DNA of 64,000 nucleotides from the NCBI RefSeq assembly GCF_900324485.2, contig NC_046654.1:4384562-4448561 (forward strand), in the 5' to 3' direction. The stretch is from Mastacembelus armatus. Taxonomy: Eukaryota; Chordata; Actinopteri; Synbranchiformes; Mastacembelidae. A program made the translations under genes and the position numbers. This document shows, piece by piece, positions 48,901-63,900 of the stretch (the stretch's first letter is position 1; each line of letters begins with the position of its first letter). The notes under the pieces were generated by a model. That model did no database searches and had not been told where the DNA came from. It saw only the letters and a list, made by a program, of their open reading frames with translations.

Positions 48901-51900
48901 GCTCTGAAATGGCGTGACGGGAGGCCAACTTCTCCATTTGAATCTGAGAAGAAATCACACCCAATGGTTTTGCATATTGAACATCCAGGAGGAATAACAT
49001 GCACATGCTGAAGTCAACCTTGTTTGATAACTTCTGTACAGAGGTGAAGCACTAGAGAGGACTAATCCTATTTGCCATGTAGCAGCTAAGCCTGTTCAGT
49101 CTGGCTGCATGTGACAGTACCTGATGCAGCTTCTCTTGGACCACTGGGATGCGTGTGAGCAGCTCAGTCCACTGAGTATCAATGCGTGCCAGGTCAGACC
49201 GCAGCACCACTGTGTCCACTTTCTTCAGTCGGAGCAGCTGGTTGCCCTCAGCTACCACTGAGCTCTTCAGACTGGACTTGCCCTCAACTTCCTTTGAAAA
49301 CTCCTGAGACAAACAGTGACAGGAATCATCACCAGGTATGCAATCAGTAACATATAATACAAGTACACGGCATATACACAGGTTATACACAGGTGTTTCT
49401 GTTAAAAAGAAACAAAACAAAAGAAAAAACACTGGATATAAAGAACATGTTTGCTTACAAGAAAAATTCACAGAGCTTCTTGTGCAGACTCTGCATGTTA
49501 AAGTTTTCCCTGATCCAGCTTCCTCAACCCCAAGAATAATATTATCCTTGACTAAAGCACTCAGTTCTGGCCTCAGGAAACTCTGCACTATGGATATCCA
49601 CTATTGCTAAACAGTTAGGATGGGACAAATATAGTGGACTAAGTTCCTGTGGTGATTAATAATAATAATAATATTTACGTACACACTGGCTGTGTAGGAA
49701 AAACCTAGAGGTTTTCCAACAAATATGTATCGTAACAATGTCTACATGTCTAGTACTGCTAAAACAAGACAAAAGGCAAATCAAAACGTTGTCTGGTTCC
49801 TTACAAGAAAAGCAGAGAGATGGTCTCGGACAGATTCCAGCTCCTGTGGGACTAACACCGCCTGGGTGTTCCAAAACTCCAAACGCTCCAAAGCAGACTG
49901 CAGCCACTCACAAAGTTCTGCGGACTCCCTCTGATATCTTAAAGAAAATCCCAATGTAAACAGAGAACAATGCACTTTGCAAAGATATCTGTCCTGAAAA
50001 GCAACATCATTCTAATGCCTGACCTGGTCCAGTGTTTTAAAATGGCCTCCAGGCGTTGCAGTTCCTTGTTGACCTTGGCTGTATTGTCGAGCCAGTGTTC
50101 CCCCAGCAGTGCCAGCTGATTCTCTAACGCAGGACAGCACACTGACAGCAAGAGATGTTTGCCCTCATCCAGGACCTGGTAGAGCTTGTGCTGGTGCTCT
50201 GTCAGTTTCCCCTTCAGACCCTTTGCAGACAATGAAAGAAAATAAGTCATTTATAGTGTCCATGAATGTAAAGTACCTTCTGGCTTTAACTCAAACCCCA
50301 TCAGAAAGAGACCTTACTATCATGGTCACTTAAAAAAAACTTAACATATCTACATAATACAGTTATTAAACTATGACATACTACTAATGTCACTTTGTAC
50401 CTGGTACAATGAGATTCTGTCAATGAGCTTCTCTTCTGTCTCCTCCACCAGGCCAGCAGAAGGAATACTTCCTTCAACTGTCTCCAACTGGCGGGTCAGA
50501 CTCTGATAATCCTGCACCAAGCGGCACCAGGTCTAATGAAAAAGAATTGATAAAACATTTGAAACTGAATGGGGGACAAGAAAACCTCTGATGAAGACCA
50601 CTTTAGACATATGTTTTACTGACAAATTTCCATAACTATTTTCTGAGATAAGTTAAAGATAAGTCAAAACGCAGTTCTGCAGTGAGTGGTAGTAGGACTA
50701 CCTACCGTGGCTAACATAAATTTTCTCTCTCACCTCCAGGATGCACTCCAGTTCAACTCCTTTACTGTGTGCCTCTTTGAGAACGCTCTGAGCCTCTCCC
50801 AGCGTCTCCTCCAGGGCCTGTCTCTCTTTGGGAAGCATCAGACCACTGATCTTTCTGAAATATGTCTCTGTTAGAATCATATGGGACTCCAGACCCTGGA
50901 AGAACTCCTAGAAAACACAGTCAACCACACACAAACACATCAGCGTGCTAGTATTTTTGTAGGGATGCCCTGAGTAAAGTGTTTTCACACACTGACTTAG
51001 CAGAGCACCAAGCTGACCAAACCTTATGTTTGTCCAGGTGATTCTGGACTTCCTCTACAGAGCTGGCAATGATCCTCTGATCAGCAGCCATCTTGTCCTT
51101 GGCTGTATCAACCAGGTCAGTCAGGTCCTGTAGAGCACGTTCATACTGCTCCTTCAGAGCCATGTTCTGGTTCAGCCCGCTGTGCCGGGAAGCCACTGTC
51201 ATAACAAGCTCCTCATAAGAATCCTGAAAACCCACATAGATCTCATTATTTTTGTTTATGGTTATATCAGCTTCATCCTTTATACCTTTATCACATGTCC
51301 TTATACAGACAAGTCTGCATGTACAACATAATGTAACAGTAAGTGAAACACTACAATATCAACACTTGATCTAACACTACATACTGTATAGTTTGTTCTG
51401 CTAAATTTAAGTTGTCAGACAGAGCGAGTGTCAGACAGTGCTGTCAGTCATGACAGTGCTGTCAGTCATGTACATTACCTGGAGTTTCAGTAGTTTGTTT
51501 GTTGAGATCTCATCTGCTTGTAGAGATGCTCCTCTGGTCTTGAGCTCTGTCATCCTTTGTTCAAAGTCTTTTAGGCTCTCCTCTGCACCAGCAATGACCT
51601 ATGAGAATGACAGTCCCAGTGAATGACATTCAAAAGCATCTTCTACGCTCCATAAGCCTTACTGGGAGAAAAGGTAAATGTGCGTCCATGTTGGTCAATG
51701 CCAAAGCCTGCATTACCTCCAGCTGTTTTGATGCTGGTCTGTCCATGGCTCCGGCTAAGGCCTGTAGGATCTGGCACTTGGTCTCAATTAAAGTAGTTTG
51801 TAGAAGTTGCAATTCAGTCTGTGTTAAACATTTAAGTGTATAGAATCCATATTAGTACATAAATATTAGGAGTTTAAGCTCTATAATAATTCAATATATG

Positions 51901-54900
51901 GGCATAGATCATTATTTATGGTAGGTAGTCCCATGTCTGTAACTATAATTGAGTAAATAATATAATAAGATAAACTTAACATAATAAAGGGAAACATATG
52001 ATGACCAGTTACCATTTATATAATAAACATTTTGGTTTCATACTGGCCATTTATCAGCTCAGTATGAGAGGCCCTGTAAAAGCAACAGAATCAAGTGAAC
52101 CTGATAGGCTGTGAGTTCATTTGCCCTGGTCCTCATGTGGTCACAGCGATGTCCCAGAGCAGAACCCAGAGCTCCTAATCTTTCTTTCAGGCAGTCAAGG
52201 TTGTCCTCCAGCAGGGCCCGGTCTTCATGTCTCAAGCCTGAAGACCCACCTAGCAGAGCCTGGCTGAGCTTCACCTCCTCTGTCACATGCTTCACATCGT
52301 TCTCCAGGCTCTGCAGAAAAGATCATCAACAATAATATTTATTCTAAAGCAAAATAAACATGACTGCAAAATTAGAACATTAGAACAATTTATCTGTTGC
52401 ATGATAACTTATAACTACTATGTCACGGTCATTACCAGACACATATGTTTTTGCCATTTTATCTACAATAATTAAAGCAGATGCACAATCAAACCTGACT
52501 GTACCTCCTGCTTTTGTAGCTGCGTCTCTGCGTTTTCAGCCAGCAGCACCGAAGCAGAGAAGACATTGTTCTCCACGCCATCCAGCCAGGAGGAGGTGGA
52601 TGATACAGCTGTGTAGAGCTGCTGTTCCATCTGCGCCACCTGTGTCTCACCACCACCGGACTGTGGACATACGTTTTGTATGCATGTTAGTATTTTAATT
52701 TGTCAATAACAATGAGACACATTCAATAATGCTTTAGCAGTAGTAAGAACCTGAGTGGTCATGTCTTCTATTGTCTGTCTGAAACTATCATACAAGGTCT
52801 TCAGGGAGGTTTTGTCAGCTTGTGTATCTCCTTTAAACAGTGACCCAGCTGTGGACACACGGGAGGCCCTGGAATACACCTGCAGGAACAGCAGATAACG
52901 ATGAAGAACAGTTCCTAGCTTTAAATTTTCCAAACAACGATAACAGAATACTTTGCATCTATTATCATATGTGTTAACAAAAACAGTATAACAGGGTCTG
53001 TACTGGCTGCTTGTGGTCCTGCTCCAAAGTTTTCTCTAGGAGCTGCAGTTTCGTTTTTAGCTCAAGTCTTAAGCTCTCCCATCTCTGCCTCAACTGATCT
53101 CGTGCAGCCTGAGCTTCCCTCTCAACCAAAGCTGCAGATGAAAAAGGCTCTGTTGTGCTGTACAGTGAGAAAAACATGAATGAATTAAGATTCCATTTAT
53201 ATTTGCCACAGAAATCACCACATACTGTATACGTCCTTGTCAATTTATTGACTGTATGCACAGTAGAATACCTGGCACTGCTGGGTGAGGCTTGCTGGAT
53301 GAGAATCTCCTCTCCTCTGCTTGCAACTGACTGAAGCAACTTTTTCTGTTCTGCAAGCTGCTCCTCCAGCTCCTACAGAGCACATATGCAATGTGACAAT
53401 AATTGTTGTATAGTGTTTGACCATGCTTTTCAAGCATTTCATAAAATCTGAATCACTGTAGTGGTGGTACAGGGATATGATAATTTATTTTATTCTTCAA
53501 ATAGACACAGTATATTATATAAGTTTCCCAGTCTGTGGTAGTAGGGACAAGTAAAAAGGAAAACCAAGGTTTGACAAAGGAAATTTCAGTTTCTACTTTG
53601 CAATCCAGATTAGAAACAATGTAGAAAAATACCCTCTGTCTCTGCAGACTATCCTGGTGTTGTTGGGAACGTGTGGTCCGGGCTTGGGCCAGCCAGTCCT
53701 GCACATTGGGACTCAAAGAGAGACTGGAGTCTGATTCACTGTCCTCCTGCTCCTGCAGAGACCCCTGTAGGGTTCAGAGAGTGTATTGTAAAACAAAAAC
53801 AATGCAATGTATGATCATGCTCTAGCAAACAAGGTGGTGCAAGTCCAAGCAAGTCCTGGAGTTCTTTATTTTGTATAGTGCAATTAGAAAGAAAATGCCA
53901 CATGTGACTGGGAACATTTCATCTACATCATGAGCAAGGTACTCACTCTGAAGACTTCAGCACCACATGCACATGATGTCAACAGCTCACCTCTATGTCA
54001 GTCTTTTTGTCTTGTAGCATCCGCTGCAGCTCCAACAGGCCGCCCTTCAACGTTTGTAACTTTCTGGCCAGCTGCTCAGCTTCCTCTCTGGTCTCCGTCC
54101 GACCCTCCAGCAGCAGATTCTCACTGTGCATGGACAACTCTGACAGTGCCAGCACCTTTTCTTCAATCTCCAGCAGCATGTTCTGCAGTAACAGCAGGAG
54201 AGAGGCCAGCTCAAACATGATGTCACCACCTACAGCTCTGTTCTCTACCCAACAGACCCTCCAGGTCTGGTTGAATCCCTCACACCAGCAGCTTTTCCTG
54301 GCCACAGGACAGGGAGAGTTCTCCCTCTGCTTTCATCCTTGGCCCACCTCTCCAGCTTCACGTCTTGCACAACATATTAGCTCTAATCTTTCATGCTCTT
54401 GTTCAAATTCGAAGGCAGTTATCCTTCACCATGGCCCTGTGCAGAACACCATGGTGAATGTACAAACCATTCAAGAATGGCTACTGGTGAATGCTGAAAA
54501 GAAGTGTTTTCTAATAGCATAGTCACTACTCTGTAATGGTTAGCTTCTGCAGGTTTTCTAAGGTGGAGAATAATACTCTCTCCCTGTTCACTAGGATTCT
54601 CCCACTTGGATATTCTAGCAGCTTTAGCACTAACACCAATCCCAACTCTAGGATCTCTAATCGTCTGAAAGTCACAACCACTGACTGCTCCACCCTGTGT
54701 GCTAATAGGTCTCTGTCACACAGAGACATCTGCATAATCTGCTTAAGACGAGTACTAACAGTTGCTTAGAAGCCCAGCCATCTGAATGCCCCTCTAACTC
54801 TGCTAATGCTCTTGTTTACTGACTCAATGGTTCCTGCCGTCCAGGAATGATCCATATGCAATAAGGTAAAGAAATAAACTGATGCAGTGTATAAGACAGA

Positions 54901-57900
54901 TGTAAATACTCCACTGTCTGTGCTGACCACAGCCAATGACCGAACACTTAGAGAACAGTTACTGTACCTGTGTCATTTCTGACAATTACATGTATGTACT
55001 AATAGTTAATCTAATGATCATATTCATAAGTGTAATCAAATTCTTATGTAATAATTCATGTGTATGTTTTCATCATGCTCTGAGAGGACAGCAGGGGGAG
55101 CTCTTACCTGACATTCAGTGATCTGATCCTCCATATCTGTCTCCTCTACAGGTTTAGGGCCAAGGATATAGGTGACAGCGCTGCGCATTCTGGCCAACCA
55201 GTGGTTCAGTTCATCTGCCTGGGTGTGATAGAGTTGTATGGCCTGTTCCTGAAGTTGGCCCTCCAAACGGTCACTTTCACGCTCCTGGAACAGAGCACAT
55301 CTCATTTTACTTATTACATGAGGTTTATTAGTCATACATTAATACAGTTAATTAATAAAACACAAATATTACTGTAGTTACTATCAGTAGTCATATACTT
55401 TCGTAGTTTTTACAAAAACTACCTCCAATAGTCGTTGCTTTCCTGATGCCTTCATGTGTATGGTGGCCATCCTCTCAGCTAACACAGAAAGGGAGGACTG
55501 CATGGCTAACTGATGAGCCATATCCGAGTCCACAGCATCAGAGGCCAGATCCTCGGTGAAGCTTGTCTGCAGCCTGTCTATTTCCTCCTGAACTCTCTGT
55601 ATCTCCTCTATTAGACCCTACAGAAAACAAACATACTGATACTGATACAGCCCTGTATAATTAAAAAAGTAAAAGTGTAGAAAGACAAACTGCCAATATC
55701 TCTATTCAGCCAACTATTACTCACATTTATTTTAAAGCATGGGACTCACCTGATGGGCCTTTATGTGACTTTCTGGACTTTTATCTGCCTCCAGAGGCTC
55801 ACTCAGTTTGGCCTCGAGAGCCTCCATTTTAGAAGATATTGACTGGAGTGAATCCTGGTAATGCTGTTGCTTTTCCAGAGCTTCATACAGAGACCTCTGC
55901 TTCTCGCTGATCTGTAAAGGAGAAGATGATAAAGTCACTGAGAATCAATAAACCATCAAGCTGATGTCTTGTATTATTCACATACCACATTTTTTAATGT
56001 CTCCCATGATCGTTGCAAGTCATCTAAGTTGGCCACAGACTCAAACGTTGGGTCATATAATTCCTGGATTGGAGCTCTTGTGAGTGTTCCTCTCCCCATC
56101 TAAAAACATTAAAACAGCAGCATCAGCAATTAAGACAAATGAGTTGTGAAACATTTAGCAACCAGATGGAAAAGTCCAAATGTATTGTTGGTCGTGATGA
56201 CATTGCAGGCACAGGTGGAGAACAGATAAGGATTTTTACTCCTGGTTTGGTTTTGCCTTCATCGTTTATTCATTTCAGTTCCAGTTAAAAGTTAAAAGAG
56301 CAGAGAAAATTAGATTACTACAATGAAAGTGAAATATAATATGTACAATGTCTCGGAAAAAGAACACTGACTGGGAAACAAGGCTAAAAAGAAGAACAGT
56401 GTAAGCAGATACCTTGGTTATAGTGGCTTCAGTTTGAGTGATGGGAGAAGGAGAGCGACAAACAGGAGGAGAAGAAACTTCACTGTTTGTGCCCTCCTCC
56501 CCAGACTCCTCAGTTACAGGAGACAGGAGGGTGTGACAGCGAGCAGCCATCATCTGACACAACATGCAAGAAACATTAACAGAAGAGGAGACATGCAAGA
56601 GGGATTGGGAAGGATTAATTACAGAAAAATATCTAATAAAATCAGAAAAAACCCATAAGAACACTATCACTCTTTAAGATGAAGCCAGAAACAGCAGAGA
56701 GTCAAGAGGTTAATTAGACAATACCACCACCAACAATGCAAAAATCTTCCCAGGATCAGTATATGATGTTGTGCGTTATGTTCTATTACCGTAACAGCCT
56801 GTGCTGAGGTTTTCTGGGATTTCTCTCTATCCATGTCCTGCAGTCCCTCAGGCAGTCCTTCCACATCGCTCACTGTCAGCAGCATGGTTGCATGCTTGGC
56901 TTTCACAGCCAGCATCTTACATTTTGAGTTCAGTGACGCGATCTGCTCTTGGTAACCTTTGATCTTCTGGGCAAGTTCCTATTAAAAAAAATACAACACA
57001 TCATAAATATCTAACTGTATATAACTATAAAATGTAACATGCAACACAGAGAGGTAACAAGCAAGCATGTATGCAAGCACATAATTTCCATATGACTTTT
57101 CTCTGTAAAGGAAATCTGATAAAGTGAATGAATTCATATATTGTACTTCATGGTGAAGGATCTGGGCCTGCAGCTCTTGGATGTTGTTGGTGGGGATTGG
57201 ACGGTCCTGGATGATACGGTGGGCTTCCTCGATCAGCCCCTGTAGGTCTCTCACTTCCTGTTCATATTGCTCATACTGCACCACTGCTTCCTGTGTAGGA
57301 ACAGAAGGTGTTTTTCCACTAGTTAGCTGAAGAGATTCTTTGTGTTACAATTTTTTAATTTTTGGCATTAAAGTACATTTTAGAACTAGTTTTTAACTTT
57401 TTGTAACTCCTTCGTGTAGCCAGACCTTTCTGTCCTGCACTGCATATTATGTCTGAATGCAGAACTTCAAACAGTATAAAGTTGCTGTCCTGTAGCAGTA
57501 GTGCCCCCTGCTGTACCTGGAGGATGTTGCATTGCTGAATGGCAACGTGCTGTAACTGACTGGCTTCCTGCTGCAGACGCAGAGCCGTGCGACAGATGGC
57601 AAGGTTGGGCATCACTTCCTCTGGGACCCGCAGAGCACTCTGACACAGCTGCACTGCCTGCACCTGCTGCTTGAAACTCTCCATATCTGCCAACAGACGC
57701 TGCAAAAACAGGAAGAGTTTATATTATGTGAAACTGTTAACAAGGGAAAACATGCAAGCTAAGTGTTGACTGTGCATTACGATGATTTATAGGATTATTT
57801 TAATGTAGCATGGTTACCTGTCTCTGAGCCAGCTGCTCTTTGAGGCTCTGATGTGCCAACTCTGGTGAGGTCAGTGTTGCTTGGACCTGCTCCAGAGCAA

Positions 57901-60900
57901 CATGTAGGGCTTTAACTTCATACTCCAGGGCCTCCATGCTCTGAGGACATATCATGCAACAGTCAGCTTTATATATATATATGATACCATATAAGTATTA
58001 CTCCCTTAAGAGAGTATTAGTAATACATTAACACTAATAATAACACATTTTTTTTGTTCTCTACCTTATCTGCATCGTCCAAGTTCTGCAGACGTGTCTT
58101 CATGTTTTGCTGAAGCTCCTCAGTGTGTCGACTGAGTTCACACACTTGCTGGCTCATAGACTCAACCTGCAGCACCTCAGACAGGAGCTCCACTTTCTCT
58201 GCCATTGATTCCAGGTCTCCGTGGAGCTCCCGAGACTCACGCAAGACAGCCTAAGAAAGCATTGAGGTAGTGAATGAATTTTTAAAAAGCTAAAATGTCT
58301 GAACACACTGTGTGAATACATGTCTGGATCCCAGCTCACCTGGTACATGCGTATTTGCTCCTGTAGATGAACAGAGGAGTTCCAGATGATATTTGCCCTC
58401 ACCAGGCTTTTGGCTTTCTCTGACCACCTCACAATGAAGTCCAGCATCTCATTATACTCATCTAAATAGCAGATAGCCTGAGGAGCCGAGATAAGAGAGA
58501 GACCATATGGTTAGAGAACACAAACAAAAACTGTGTCACAACTTATGAATGTTGTAGCATAAAACAACATTAGCATGAGCAGAGTAACTGTGCTACATAC
58601 ACGAGACCTGCAAAAGCAAACCTTTTTGAGCCAGTTGTTCCTACAGTCTGCTAGCCGTGTAGTGTGATGATGCATCTCTGATAGCTTGTTGATGGCATCA
58701 CTTAGCTGTTTGGCCAGCATTGGGTTTCTGCGGCTAAACTCTTGTACAGCAGCATCCAGTTCTGACAGAGCGCGACCACAGGAGTCCAAGTCTTCGGCCA
58801 GGCTCTGTGGAACAAACTATGATATCAACGGTATATCCTGATAACATTTAATGCTCTTAAATGTTAGTATAACTGTACTATTTCTAAGCCATTCACAGTT
58901 AGACCAAGCAAAATAAGGTGACCCACCTTCACCTCTTCTTTGGCATGATCAATATCTGGAGACTTTTCTTTGAATTTAGCAGAGACAGCTTTAAGTTTCT
59001 CAGAGATGTCATGGATTCTGGAACTGAAGTCCTCTTTTATTTCTCTAGTTTTCTGAATTTCTCTCTCTTTGGACAGAACCTAAAGCACCAATAAGAAATA
59101 TCACACAATTTCTGTCATATGCAATCAATGTAGTTAATGCAGAAAAAGAGATGTATAAGTGTCAAATCAAAGCTAATCTGATCATATACAGCACCTGATC
59201 CTCAATGGCACCCAGTGCAAGTGAAACCTCAGCCAGCTGCATGGAAATTTCAGAGGGCAGTATAGTGTAAAGATCCAGGTACTTGCTCTGTTGCTGCTCC
59301 GCTAATTTATCCACATTTTGACGATAAGTAATCACATCTCCATGCACAACCTATACACAGCAAACAAAAATCAGAAATAATACATCAGTTAATATACTAT
59401 TCAATAGGTAATATAACAGGAAGCATTAGGTTATATAGTATTCAACTATGATGTTCTGTGAGAATGACAAAAATATATATTCCTAATAATATTGCTTGAC
59501 AGCAGATGTACCTCAAGCTCCTGCAGTTGCGAATCAATGTCTGGTGTTGGATTGAGAAGAAGCTCTCGTGTCTCCTGGATCCAGGCTTTCACAACACTAA
59601 GCTCCTTTTCCACTTCCTCTCTTTCTCTCAGCTCCTGAGCTGCCTGAGCCCGCTTGGTCCTGGACTGTGTCAGGAGGCTGGAGTCAATCAGAAAAATGAC
59701 TCTACTCAAAATCTGCTAATTTTCTGCTAATAATCTATACAAAATAACTATTAAAGTCATTAATTGAATGCTTCAATGTGGAATATTTCGAGTGAAATAT
59801 TAGTAGACATGAAATATAGTATTCATAAATATGTTCTCATTTGTGTTGCATTTTCTTCATTTTAGAAAGAGCCTTTTACATCTACATTGGGAGAATAAGT
59901 TGCTTTCTGCAATGGCATCACTAGATGCTGCTGAATCTCTCACATTTTACACATTGCACCTTTAGAAAACACACATGGGGCTTATTGACAGAAACAACTC
60001 CTCAGGGTTCATCCTCTCACTACCTCTCCATCTGGTCTTGTACAGCTCTGATCTCCTTCAGGCTGGGCAGCTCATCCTGGTCATTAGTTGGTGAAGGCAC
60101 TTCCACGTCGTGCAGCAGGCTGAGGGCGTACTGGCGGAGCAGTGTTAGTGAAGACAGCTCTCTCTCCAAATCTTGGCTCAGTAAGTCATGCTGGTCTAAC
60201 AGAGACTGCAGGGTAGCTTTGGAGGCCTTCTCTACAGCACTGTCAGGAAAACGACTCTGGAGCTCATCAGAGACTGCTCTAACCTTGACCATCTATAAGA
60301 AATGAATATTATAAATAGTATTTCATGTCATTATAAACTACTACCACTACCAGTTTTCTAAGTTGTCTGCCTATGCACCTTTTCTCTAAAAGTCCTCCAA
60401 TCCTGTGCTGTGTCCTCCAGGACTCTCTCCTGTCCCCGTGCCACACTGCGTAGTCTTGTCCAGCGCTGCCACACAGTGGTCATTGAGCGACTGATGGTAG
60501 CCTTGCTGGCATCACTCCCCACCAGCTCCAGCTGGGCTGCCTGCTCTTCTAAACCACTCAGCTTCTCTTGAAAGCCATTCACCAGAGAAACTAGGGACTG
60601 GAAAAGTAAGAGACAATTAATAAACAAAGTGCATAACAGTCATAGTAGCATCACAGATTTATCTGCGTGAAAAGTGACAGTTTTAGCCGCTCATACCCGA
60701 TGGCTGCACAGCTTATCTTCAGCCTCTTGACTTGTGGCTGCCTTGGCAGTGGAAAATTCAGTCAGCTTCTTTTCAGCCTCATTCATAAGCTCAATGACAG
60801 TCTGCCTTGCTTCCTGGTATGACTTCCACTGAGCTACACAGCTAAGAACACATATCAGAGGATGTGGTTATTAACTAAATGACTGTCTTATTACAGTGTA

Positions 60901-63900
60901 TTGCTCATGTACCATCATTCTTTTATCATCACTACCTATGAAGGACATCCTGGTGACACTGGAGCTGTTCTCGGACCTCTGCACCTCTTTGCTTTGCCGA
61001 CTCCACACTCACACGGAGCTGCTCTTTAGCTATGGGGTTGACCAAATTCTCCAGCTGAGGAAGCAGGGCCTGCAGCTCCTCCAGGTGGATGAGGAACTCC
61101 TGCTCCGTGGCCATGATGTCCCCTTGCTGCCGGAGACACTCTTCATAGTTCTCTACATCCACACCCAGGCTTGCCTGCTGCAGGAAGGACACAGCATCCT
61201 CCAGCCATTCGCAGGCAGACTGCATCCTGAAGTGGTATTTCTGGCACAACACCAGGGCCTCCTCCAGTGTAATCTTCATATATTTAACAAAAAAATATGT
61301 TGATCTCATGTATAATATAAAATTCTATACTCAGGCATCAAGAAAATTATGACAACATTAAACAAGCATTTCATTAAATTAATGATTTCATTCATTTTAA
61401 AGAATGGCATCTCGACCCACCTGTTTTGAGCTCAGTACTTTCTGAACGTCAGCCTGCAGCTTTGCCATTTCCTCTAGACTTGTATCTACTCGTACTGGGA
61501 CGAGCTCGTTGGCACTAACATACTTTTGTTTCTCCCTGCTGCTGAGAGCAGCCACGATTCTCAGCCTGGACTGCACTTCCTCCTGCATGATTTGCTGCTT
61601 CCTGATCTCCTCCTGCACCTTCTCCACCCTCACATCTACAATCACAGCACAGCCCAGTTCATCCCTAACCTGCTGCAGCCAGTCCAGAGTCCTTTTCATC
61701 TCTGTCTCAAAATCTTTGCTTTGAATAAATCGGTTCTCACACTCTTCTATCAGCTCCCCTACTGCAGCTTGCAAAGACCGCAACTCATCTTGCCACAGAA
61801 GCACTTGCTCCTTCGAGGCGTCTTGTGCTGCTTGGTCCACACGAGGTGCAAGAGTGTCCATCTGCTCCATGAGTCTTGACAAGTGAGAGTTGGCACTCTG
61901 GAGACTCCCCGCCAAAGCGTGGTAATTCTTCAGCCTCTCCTCAGCTGACTGGGTCTCTGCATTGACTTTAACTAGCTGCTCTTTAGTGGCCTTTAACTCC
62001 GAATCGACCTGCATAGCCATCGCCTTGTGGTCTTCAAATGACTCCAACGTTTCATTCAGATGCTCTACTTTCTGTTCAACCAACCTCTTCAGGCTGTTGT
62101 ACAGGCTCACAAGCTGGGTCATTTCCTCTGGGCGCCATGGTTGACCCGTGCTACGAAATCCCTCTTTTTTCTGGTTTAGTTCACTCACAGCTAAACCAAG
62201 GTTGCTCAGATCTGCCTGAATGGCTTTGTAATCACTCTGCAGACTGACCACTTCTTCTGTTTGCAGCCCTACAGGCTGTGTGCCAAGATTATTGAACTGT
62301 TCTTCAAGCTCTTTAAGAGCTTTGTGAGTGACATCTATGAAGGAGGTGTATTCATTCCTTGTAAGAATGGCCTGCTGGATTTTCTCCTGTTTCTCCTTAG
62401 CTAGAGCTAATATGCTATTATATTGCTGGGGGAGGGTGTTAAGTTTTTCATCCAAATAACAGTGGTCCACTTCATTCAGTGTGGGCAATATTTCTTGACC
62501 AGCTCTTTGTACAATTAGGAGGAGGTTTTCATATTCAATTGCCTGCTCAATTATCAGCTGGTACTTCAGTAGCTGTGCTTCCAGTTCAGCATCTCCAACC
62601 ATCAGATTTATTTCAGGAAAGGTGACGATATCAGCTTGTTTTAACCACTGGCATATTTTCTCTAGGTCAGTTTTGAAATACTTTCTGGAAACAAGTACTT
62701 TTTCAAGCTCTTGAAGTTTCTGTCCACATCTGTGCAGTGTTTTGTCAAAGATGTTTTGCAACTCCTGTAACTTTGTGAGAATCTCATTTCTTTCTTCCTC
62801 GCTGGCATCCCTCATCAGATCCCTCCCCTGAGACCATAAGGAGGTCAGCTCACTCTGATAGGCTTTCAAACTGCTTTGGATGTTCCTACATGTTCTGACC
62901 TGCTTGGCCAGGTCATCAGGTAACAAAGCGATGTACTCCTCAGCTTGGGCCTTCTTCTCGTTCTGCTGGACCCAAGAAATGGACTGGCTCACAGCCATCA
63001 GGAACTGCGTTCTCTCTGTAAAAGCCTTGCTGAGGTGTTTTCTGCGCTGCACCACTTTGACACTTAGAGATTCCACTTCAGATTGTGTATCAGAAATCAG
63101 CTGCTGCAGACGCTGTCGCTCACTGAGGCCCAGACGTGCCAGCACCCTGTCAGCATCCACCATGGCCTGGGCCAGGAGGAGCTGCTTGGCCTCCAGCTCA
63201 CTGCAGATGCTCAGGTGGTCAAAAAGGAAACTCTGAGCCAACTCAGGGGGAGGGCTCATTTTCATGGCCTCAGACAGGGCAGGCTGCTGCTCTTCTGCCC
63301 AGTCCCGAGCCTCTCTCAGGCGAGCCTCTACTTGGCTCATATCTTCTAGTGTCACCACTGAGTCCTGAATTTTCCTCTCAATTAGGTTCTGCATCTGTGA
63401 CCATCGCTGCTCAAAGTGGCTGATTTGCTCTTTTACCAGTTCCTTGTCATCCAGGTTCAAATGTTGGATGACCTTCTGTTTCTGGTCTTTAAGATCCTCA
63501 AGAGTACCTTTTTGTTCTTCCAGTGTTACTGCAAGTTTCCGTAAAGCCTCCAAGTGCTGAGATGAACTCTCAGCATCCGTTCTGCCAAAAGCAACCAAGT
63601 CATTACACAAATGTTGTTTGCTTGCATCACTTTTCTAATGATAAACATCCTCTTATAATATATACAGTTATAATCTTATAACTGAAATATTGAATACATT
63701 TTTTTCATTACCAAAAAAAAAAAAAACATAAAATGGAAAAAGAGAAACAAAGTGAAACTACCATGTCTACCAGTCTATGTAAACATACCTGGCCATATTG
63801 TCCCATTCTTTGGACACCTGTTCAAACAGTGCCTCCACTGCAGAGATACAGTCATGGTATTCTTTAGACCTCTGCAGGTCCTCGTCCCTCTGGCTCTGCA

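Noticed and set aside
53995-54522. A 175-codon plus-strand ORF as a gene
   Set aside because: It starts antisense to a well-supported syne1 exon and runs into an intron, has no recognisable domain and no splice or promoter context.
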